A DNA stretch of 64,000 bases, from NCBI RefSeq assembly GCF_035653575.1, contig NZ_DASRBQ010000056.1, positions 62,001-126,000 of the forward strand, given 5' to 3'. The notes under the pieces were generated by a model. It was not told where the DNA came from. It did no database searches and worked only from the letters and a program-made list of their open reading frames with translations. Shown one piece after another: positions 58,716-64,000 of the stretch (position 1 is its first letter; each line of letters starts with the position of its first letter). The stretch is from Actinocrinis sp035653575 (GTDB lineage: Bacteria; Actinomycetota; Actinomycetes; Streptomycetales; Catenulisporaceae). Made by a program: the position numbers and the translations under genes.

Positions 58716-59342
58716 TTACTTGGAGTAGAGCTCGACGATCAGCTGCTCCTGGACCTGCGTGTCGATCACCTGACGGGCCGGCAGCGAGTGCACCAGGATG
58801 CGCATGCGGGACGGGACGACCTCGAGCCACGCCGGCACGATCCGCTCGCCGGCCTCGGCGCGCGCGACCACGAACGGGGTCAGCTCCTGCGAGTCCTTGC
58901 GGACCTCGACGATGTCGTTCTCCTTGACCCGCATCGACGGGATGTCCGCCTTGTGGCCGTTGAGCAGGATGTGGCCGTGCCGCACCAGCTGGCGGGCGTG
59001 GTCGCGGGACTTGGCGAAGCCCGCGCGGTACACCACGTTGTCCAGCCGGGACTCGAGGATGCGCAGCAGGTTCTCGCCGGTCTTGCCCTGCTTGCGGTTG
59101 GCTTCCTCGTAGTAGCCGCGGAACTGCTTCTCCAGGACGCCGTAGATACGCGCGCACTTCTGCTTCTCGCGCATCTGCAGCAGGTACTCGCTGTCCTTGG
59201 TCCGGCCGCGGCCGTGCTCACCCGGCGGGTAGGGACGGATCTCGATGGGGCACTTGGCCGACTCACACTTGGCGCCCTTGAGGAAGAGCTTGGTCTTCTC
59301 GCGGCGGCACCGCTTGCAGTCGGGTCCGATGTAACGGGCCAT
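58716..59342 (-). CDS. rpsD: 30S ribosomal protein S4, zinc-binding form
   Basis: 208 residues, primary 16S rRNA binder and possible translational regulator of the operon. Four Cys (C9, C12, C26, C31) make the zinc-binding version of S4; many actinobacteria keep a second Cys-less copy for zinc starvation. The S4 RNA-binding domain spans about 97-160 (RLDNVVYRAGFAKSRDHARQLVRHGHILLNG). Confidence 0.97.
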   Translation of the reverse strand: MARYIGPDCKRCRREKTKLFLKGAKCESAKCPIEIRPYPPGEHGRGRTKDSEYLLQMREKQKCARIYGVLEKQFRGYYEEANRKQGKTGENLLRILESRLDNVVYRAGFAKSRDHARQLVRHGHILLNGHKADIPSMRVKENDIVEVRKDSQELTPFVVARAEAGERIVPAWLEVVPSRMRILVHSLPARQVIDTQVQEQLIVELYSK

Positions 59343-59362
59343 TTCCTTCTATCTCCTGGGTC

Positions 59363-59776
59363 TCAGACGCGGCGGCGCTTCGGCGGACGGCAGCCGTTGT
59401 GCGGGGACGGGGTCACATCGTTGATGGACCCGACCTCAAGGCCGGTCTGCTGCAGCGAACGGATCGCGGTCTCGCGGCCGGAGCCCGGACCCTTGACGAA
59501 CACGTCGACCTTGCGCATGCCGTGCTCCATGGCGCGGCGGGCGGCGGCCTCTGCGGTCATCTGCGCGGCGAAGGGCGTCGACTTGCGCGAGCCCTTGAAG
59601 CCGACCTGGCCGGAGCTGGCCCAGGAGATCACGTTGCCCTGCGGGTCCGTGATCGAGACGATCGTGTTGTTGAACGTGCTCTTGATGTGCGCGTGCCCGT
59701 GGGCGACGTTCTTCTTCTCCTTGCGGCGCACCTTGGTCTTCGCGGCGCCCGCGGCCTGACGGCTCTTGGGAGGCAT
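59363..59776 (-). CDS. rpsK: 30S ribosomal protein S11
   Basis: 137 residues; AHIKSTFNNTIVSITDPQGN and the C-terminal DVTPSPHNGCRPPKRRRV are invariant. Between rpsM (57-bp gap) and rpsD (20-bp gap). Confidence 0.97.
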   Translation of the reverse strand: MPPKSRQAAGAAKTKVRRKEKKNVAHGHAHIKSTFNNTIVSITDPQGNVISWASSGQVGFKGSRKSTPFAAQMTAEAAARRAMEHGMRKVDVFVKGPGSGRETAIRSLQQTGLEVGSINDVTPSPHNGCRPPKRRRV

Positions 59777-59833
59777 CTAGCAGTACTCCAAGTGAGGTGA
59801 TCGGTCCACGCTGTCTCGGGGGACCGCGGCGGA

Positions 59834-60214
59834 CTACTTCTTGCCCGGCTTCTTCTTGCCGGCGATGGCGCGGCGCGGGCCCTTGCGGGTGCGCGCGTTG
59901 GTGTGCGTGCGCTGGCCGCGCACCGGGAGTCCGCGGCGGTGGCGCAGACCCTGGTAGCAGCCGATCTCCATCTTCCGGCGGATGTCGGCGGCGACCTCGC
60001 GGCGGAGGTCACCCTCGATCTTGTAGTTGCCGTCGATCCAGTCGCGCAGCTTGATCAGGTCGTCTTCGGACAGGTCCTTCACCCGGACATCCGGGGAGAC
60101 ACCGGCTCCGGCGCAGGTGGCCTGCGCGCGGGTACGGCCGATGCCGTAGATGTAGGTCAGGGCGATCTCCAGCCGCTTCTCGCGGGGGAGGTCGACTCCG
60201 ACGAGGCGTGCCAT
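59834..60214 (-). CDS. rpsM: 30S ribosomal protein S13
   Basis: 126 residues; starts ARLVGVDLPREKRLEIALTYIYGIG and has GLRHRRGLPVRGQRTHTNARTRKG near the basic tail that reaches the P-site. The 268-bp gap from rpmJ (60215-60482) holds no gene I can support and may contain an extra promoter; a small CCCCGG/CCGGGG hairpin lies near 60303-60322. Confidence 0.97.
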   Translation of the reverse strand: MARLVGVDLPREKRLEIALTYIYGIGRTRAQATCAGAGVSPDVRVKDLSEDDLIKLRDWIDGNYKIEGDLRREVAADIRRKMEIGCYQGLRHRRGLPVRGQRTHTNARTRKGPRRAIAGKKKPGKK

Positions 60215-60482
60215 CTCGGCAGGCTCCTTCAGGTTCTATCGCGGAGGTCTGGCGCGGCACCGTTCCTGTCCTGTGCCGATTGATTCAGCACCGCACAGAA
60301 AGGTCCCCGGCCTCCGTACCGGGGGTGGCGTCCGGGTTGACGGAGCCCTACGCGGGGTAGGACACCATCGCCCGGGGTCGGGATGCCGCGCTCTTACGGG
60401 TGCTGGACGTCATCGCAGACGACGAGCAAGCGCGCGTGGACTCACCAGAGTTCTGCTACGCACAGCGCGCACCGGGCCGAGT

Positions 60483-60596
60483 TCAGCCCTGGCGCTGCTT
60501 GTGCCGCAGGTTCTCGCAGATCACCATGACCCGGCCGTGACGGCGGATCACCTTGCACTTGTCGCAGATCGGCTTGACGCTCGGCTTGACCTTCAT
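60483..60596 (-). CDS. rpmJ: 50S ribosomal protein L36
   Basis: 37 residues, read directly from the sequence: MKVKPSVKPICDKCKVIRR, then HGRVMVICENLRHKQRQG. C11, C14, C27 and H32 form the zinc site, so this is the zinc-binding version. Located between infA (41-bp gap) and rpsM. Confidence 0.97.
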   Translation of the reverse strand: MKVKPSVKPICDKCKVIRRHGRVMVICENLRHKQRQG

Positions 60597-60637
60597 ATCA
60601 GGCCCCTTCGAGCGATCGAGATCGCGGACGATATTGG

Positions 60638-60859
60638 TTACTTGTACCGGTACACGATCCGGCCGCGGGTCAGGTCGTACGGGCTGAGCTCGACGACGAC
60701 CCGGTCGTCCGGGAGGATCCGGATGTAGTGCATCCGCATCTTCCCGCTGATGTGCGCGAGAACCTTGTGCCCGTTCTGCAGCTCAACCCGGAACATGGCG
60801 TTGGGCAGAGACTCGACGACGGTGCCCTCGATCTCGATGGCCCCTTCTTTCTTGGGCAT
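60638..60859 (-). CDS. infA: Translation initiation factor IF-1
   Basis: 73 residues, a single OB-fold domain: KKEGAIEIEGTVVESLPNAMFRVELQNGHKVLAHISGKMR. Binds the A-site of the 30S subunit during initiation. GAAGCGAGGA precedes the ATG. Head of the transcription unit running to rplQ. Confidence 0.97.
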   Translation of the reverse strand: MPKKEGAIEIEGTVVESLPNAMFRVELQNGHKVLAHISGKMRMHYIRILPDDRVVVELSPYDLTRGRIVYRYK

Positions 60860-60913
60860 GTCCTCGCTTCTTCAGTAGACGACTTCGTGCGGCGGTCGCA
60901 GGACCGACGAGCC

Positions 60914-60944
60914 AGTTTACGCCGCGGCCCGCGCAAAACACCAA
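60914..60944 (-). promoter_or_regulatory. Possible promoter for the infA-rpmJ-rpsM operon
   Basis: Read leftwards: TTGGTG (60939-60944), a 19-bp spacer and TAAACT (60914-60919), about 55 bp before the infA start. The spacer is slightly long for a housekeeping promoter. The 229-bp gap suggests a promoter here. Confidence 0.35.
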
Positions 60945-61088
60945 TCGGCGGATCAGCAGCTGAACGGGCGCAGGCCGACGCGGCCTCGGGCTCGCAACCG
61001 CAGGTGGAACGCGACGTCCGGCCGCCGTATTCCGGCGGGCTCATCAGGGCTCGGGGTTGAGGCGGCGCGGGGTTGAGGGGGCGCTGGG

Positions 61089-61709
61089 TCAGCGGCGGGT
61101 CAGCGTGCGGCGCAGGGTCGCGGTCTTGATCGCCTTGAGCACCGTGAGGAAGCCGAGGATCCCGATCGGCCAGATCGGCCAGAAGTCGCCGAAGCCGCCG
61201 CTGCTGGTGACCCCGGCCATGAACCAGATCCCGGTCAGCAGCGCGGACAGCACGGCCCAGCCGACGAAGCCGGAGGCGATCGGGGCGTTCGCCCGGCGCT
61301 CCAGGCGGGCCTGGTGCCGCTGCTGGCGCAGCTGCTCGCGCGCCGCGACCTTCTGCATCTTCCAGTTCATCGCGGCGCCGACCAGCGCGTCGACGATCTC
61401 GTTGCCCGAGCCGGACCGATCGGTGCTGCCGGTTCGCGGCCACGAGCCGGACCAGGGCGGCGCGTCCTGCGGGGGCGGCGGGCCGAAGCCGGCGCCGCGA
61501 GAGCGGGCGCCGAGGTCCACCGGGAGATCCCGGGTCAGCTGGGCGAGTTCCCCGTAGGTCTTGGCGGCGTAGGCCGCGCTCATCCGCTGCTCGAACTCGT
61601 CCATGGTGAGCCGGCCGTCGGCCGTGTGCTGCCTGAGCTGCTCCACGATCCGCTCGCGGTCGGCATCCGACGCCCGGAGGTTCGGGTCCGGCACCCCACC
61701 TTGCGACAT
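61089..61709 (-). CDS. DUF1707 membrane protein
   Basis: 206 residues. The N-terminal DUF1707 domain (about 10-62; NLRASDADRERIVEQLRQHTADGRLTMDEFEQR) is a short helical module frequent in actinomycete membrane proteins. After a Gly/Pro-rich linker come a basic amphipathic stretch and two membrane spans (about 145-190). Function unknown. It interrupts the usual map-infA neighbourhood. TACACT ends 6 bases before the ATG with no Shine-Dalgarno, so the mRNA may be leaderless. Confidence 0.82.
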   Translation of the reverse strand: MSQGGVPDPNLRASDADRERIVEQLRQHTADGRLTMDEFEQRMSAAYAAKTYGELAQLTRDLPVDLGARSRGAGFGPPPPQDAPPWSGSWPRTGSTDRSGSGNEIVDALVGAAMNWKMQKVAAREQLRQQRHQARLERRANAPIASGFVGWAVLSALLTGIWFMAGVTSSGGFGDFWPIWPIGILGFLTVLKAIKTATLRRTLTRR

Positions 61710-61870
61710 ATCGCGAGTGTAGCGCGGGAAATCGGACTGTGCGACGGGCGGCTGGCATCGTCTTGTATGGGCGCAGCGTCCCATTTAGGCGCGGGCGCGG
61801 GGCCCGAGTTCAACGAGCGAACCGCCCAGGTAATCAGGCCCGCCGGGCCTTGAGCCTCGAAGCTCGCGCG

Positions 61871-62686
61871 CTACGGGTGAACCGGAACGCCGAGCTCGGT
61901 GAGCTTCTCCTTGCCGCCGTCGAAGGCGGTGGTCACCCACAGGCCCTGCGCGGTGATCGCCACCGTGTGCTCGAAGTGCGCCGCGCTCGAGCCGTCCCTG
62001 GTCACCACGGTCCAGCCGTCGGAGAGCTCCATGGTCTGCTTGTGGCCGAGCGTCAGCATCGGCTCGATCGCCAGGGCCATGCCGACCTGCATGCGCGGGC
62101 CGCGGTCCATGGTGCGGTGGTTGAAGACCAGCGGGTCCATGTGCATCTGCGAGCCGATCCCGTGCCCGCCGTAGCCCTCCACGATGCCGTAGAGGCCCTG
62201 CTTGCGCACGTAGCCCTGGATCGCGCGGCCGATGTTGTTGAGCCGCTCACCGGCCTTGATCGCGGCGATGCCCTGCCACATCGACTCCTCGGTGACCCGC
62301 ATCAGCTCGGTCAGCGCGGGGTCGACCTCGCCGCAGGCCACGGTGATCGCCGAGTCGCCGTGCCAGCCCTCGTAGATGGCCCCGCAGTCGATGGAGATGA
62401 TGTCGCCGTCGCGCACCACCTGGTCGCCGGGGATGCCGTGCACGATCTCGTGGTTGATCGAGGCGCAGATGACGCCGGGGAAGGCCGGGGCGCCGTGCCC
62501 GCCGCCGTAGCCCTTGAACGAGGGCACCGCGTCCTGCGAGCGGATCGACTCCTCGGCCAGCGCGTCCAGCTTGGCGGTGGTGACCCCGTCCTTGACCTCG
62601 CCGCGCAGCAGCTCAAGGGTGCGTGCCACCACCAGGCCGGCCTCGCGCATCAGCGCGAACTGCTCTTCAGTCTTGAGTTCAACCAT
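61871..62686 (-). CDS. map: Methionine aminopeptidase, type I
   Basis: Removes N-terminal Met from new proteins; 271 residues. Metal ligands lie in SIDCGAIYEGWHGDSA (two Asp), EGYGGHGIGSQMH (His) and ALAIEPMLTLG (Glu), with the last Glu in HFEHTVAIT. Type I without the N-terminal zinc finger. The gap to adk is 75 bp. Confidence 0.96.
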   Translation of the reverse strand: MVELKTEEQFALMREAGLVVARTLELLRGEVKDGVTTAKLDALAEESIRSQDAVPSFKGYGGGHGAPAFPGVICASINHEIVHGIPGDQVVRDGDIISIDCGAIYEGWHGDSAITVACGEVDPALTELMRVTEESMWQGIAAIKAGERLNNIGRAIQGYVRKQGLYGIVEGYGGHGIGSQMHMDPLVFNHRTMDRGPRMQVGMALAIEPMLTLGHKQTMELSDGWTVVTRDGSSAAHFEHTVAITAQGLWVTTAFDGGKEKLTELGVPVHP

Positions 62687-62761
62687 GGTTCGGGTGCTCG
62701 GCGTTCGTTAGCGCGGCAGTGCTGCCGGATTCGGGGGGTGGCCAGGTTCGGGGGCTCGGGC

Positions 62762-63412
62762 TCAGCGGTCGGCCAATGCGGCCAGCGCGCGCTCGGTGAC
62801 CTCGTCCAGGGAGCCCATCGCGTCGATGGTGGACAGCAGGCCGTGCTCCGCGTAGAAGCCGACGATCGGCGCGGTCTCCCGCTCGTAGACGGCCAGCCGC
62901 TCGCGGACCGTCTCCTCCTTGTCGTCGTCGCGCTGGTACAGCTCGCCGCCGCACACGTCGCACACGCCCGGCACCTTCGGCTGCTGGAAGTCCACGTGGA
63001 AGATGTGCGTGGAGTCGTTGCGGCACAGCCGGCGCCCGGCGATCCGCTTGACCACCTCGTCGTTGTCCACGACCAGTTCCAGCACCACATCGAGCTTCGT
63101 GCCGAGCCCGACCAGGATCGACTCGAGCTCCTCGGCCTGCGCCACGTTGCGCGGGAAGCCGTCGAGCAGGAAGCCGCCCGCCACGTCCGGGTCGGCCAGC
63201 CGGTCGCGCACCATGCCGATCGTGATGGAGTCCGGGACCAGCAGCCCCTTGTCCATGTACCCCTTCGCCTCGAGGCCGAGCGGCGTGCCGGCCCCGACGT
63301 TGGCGCGGAAAATGTCCCCGGTGGAGATCGCCGGGATGGCCAGCCTCCCGGCGATGATCTTGGCCTGGGTCCCCTTTCCCGCACCGGGGGGGCCGACCAG
63401 CACGATACGCAT
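62762..63412 (-). CDS. adk: Adenylate kinase
   Basis: Balances ATP, ADP and AMP; 216 residues, long form with lid. P-loop LVGPPGAGKGTQAK; AMP site GFPRNVAQAEEL; lid GRRLCRNDSTHIFHV with the pair CDVCGGELYQRDDD, giving three Cys rather than four, as in many actinobacteria. The ATG follows the secY stop without a gap. Confidence 0.97.
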   Translation of the reverse strand: MRIVLVGPPGAGKGTQAKIIAGRLAIPAISTGDIFRANVGAGTPLGLEAKGYMDKGLLVPDSITIGMVRDRLADPDVAGGFLLDGFPRNVAQAEELESILVGLGTKLDVVLELVVDNDEVVKRIAGRRLCRNDSTHIFHVDFQQPKVPGVCDVCGGELYQRDDDKEETVRERLAVYERETAPIVGFYAEHGLLSTIDAMGSLDEVTERALAALADR

Positions 63413-64000
63413 CTAGCGCAGGAACCCTTCGTAGTTGTGCTGCTGCAACTGGCTCTCGATCTGCTTGACCGTCTCCAGGCCCACGCCCACGATGATCAGG
63501 ATCGAGGTACCGCCGAAGGGGAACTTGCTGCCTGTGTGGAACTCGGCCAGGGCGATCATCGGAATGATCGAGATCAGCGCCAGGTAGAGCGCGCCGGGCC
63601 AGGTGATCCGGGTCAGGATGTAGTTCAGGTATTCGGCGGTCGGCTTGCCCGCGCGGATGCCCGGAATGAAGCCGCCGTACTTCTTCATATTGTCCGCAAC
63701 CTCGTCCGGGTTAAACGTGATCGCGACGTAGAAGAAGGCGAAGAACAGGATCAGCAGGAAGTAGGCGACCGAGTAGTACAGCGAGTAGCCGTTGTTCGTC
63801 AGTCCAAGCTCGTTGCGGACCCACACGGACCAGTGGTGCTTTCCGTTGGGGTCGGCGAACTGGGCGACCAGCACGGGTAGCTGCAGCAGCGAGGAGGCGA
63901 AGATGACCGGGATGACGCCGGCCTGGTTCACCTTGATCGGGATGTAGGTCGAGGAGCCGCCGTACATGCGCCGGCCGACCTGCTTCTTCGCGTACTGGAC
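63413..64000 (-). CDS. secY: Protein translocase subunit SecY, C-terminal part
   Basis: Central pore protein of the Sec translocon; only about 195 C-terminal residues are in the window and the gene continues past its end. Visible: MYGGSSTYIPIKVNQAGVIPVIFASSLLQLP (a SecY hallmark in the middle of the protein), cytoplasmic loop NPDEVADNMKKYGGFIPGIRAGKPT, and spans 8-10, ending FGGTSILIIVGVGLETVKQIESQL. The order secY-adk-map is standard. Confidence 0.96.
   Translation of the reverse strand, partial: VQYAKKQVGRRMYGGSSTYIPIKVNQAGVIPVIFASSLLQLPVLVAQFADPNGKHHWSVWVRNELGLTNNGYSLYYSVAYFLLILFFAFFYVAITFNPDEVADNMKKYGGFIPGIRAGKPTAEYLNYILTRITWPGALYLALISIIPMIALAEFHTGSKFPFGGTSILIIVGVGLETVKQIESQLQQHNYEGFLR

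Noticed and set aside
60215..60482. Small RNA or extra gene between rpmJ and rpsM.
   Set aside because: No open frame with a ribosome binding site and only weak short stems; I see nothing definite beyond a possible promoter region.

Overview
The window is high-GC DNA, about 70% by eye, with many GTG starts. It carries the gene order rplM-rpsI-glmM ... glmS-acpS-nnr-alr-tsaE-tsaB-rimI-tsaD beside the secY-adk-map-infA-rpmJ-rpsM-rpsK-rpsD-rpoA-rplQ-truA run. This points to a filamentous actinomycete of the Streptomyces/Catenulispora kind. Cellulose-binding CBM2 modules, a class III lanthipeptide locus and an Rhs/WXG toxin locus fit a soil actinobacterium. I cannot fix the genus; the lanthipeptide core reminds me of the Catenulispora product, from memory only.

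1-6.6 kb: secreted plant-polymer enzymes (GH30, and a GH51-like enzyme with FN3 and CBM2) around a LacI-type regulator with a likely operator, then glutamate decarboxylase. 6.6-11.9 kb: a minus-strand cassette of WXG-like protein, 1292-residue Rhs protein with a variable C-terminal toxin, and a candidate immunity protein. 12.0-19.4 kb: a class III lanthipeptide cluster (LanKC, 41-residue precursor with two Ser-x2-Ser-x3-Cys motifs, attenuator hairpin, asymmetric ABC exporter pair) and a divergent XRE regulator. 19.6-27.6 kb: CBM2-GH18 chitinase, a secreted Ser/Pro-rich protein, a two-component system, a methyltransferase-like protein, a DUF2079 membrane protein and an OsmC-like peroxidase.

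27.7-29.1 kb: a 1.3-kb gene-free array of about 15 imperfect inverted repeats built on ATTGAGCTTACC / GTAAGCTCAAT. It lies between two convergent transcription units and has visibly lower GC than its surroundings. It has a higher-order duplication (two ~340-bp copies about 575 bp apart), and the differences in the best-conserved 195 bp are all transitions. No standard feature class explains it, and it is my main candidate for something undescribed.

29.2-36.3 kb: a minus-strand sugar operon (ROK regulator with a 17-bp palindrome upstream, ABC importer, GH4 glycosidase, BadF-type kinase). 36.5-47.3 kb: small genes, then the t6A genes tsaD/tsaB/tsaE with rimI, a YkuD-like protein that has lost its catalytic motif, an alpha/beta hydrolase, alr, NAD(P)HX repair, acpS and glmS. 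47.4-51.0 kb: two ABC-2 transporters in one operon. 51.0-53.0 kb: a VOC remnant, an orphan protein, a small P-loop kinase and a methyltransferase. 53.1-64.0 kb: glmM, rpsI/rplM, truA, the alpha operon, a DUF1707 protein, map, adk and the 3' part of secY.
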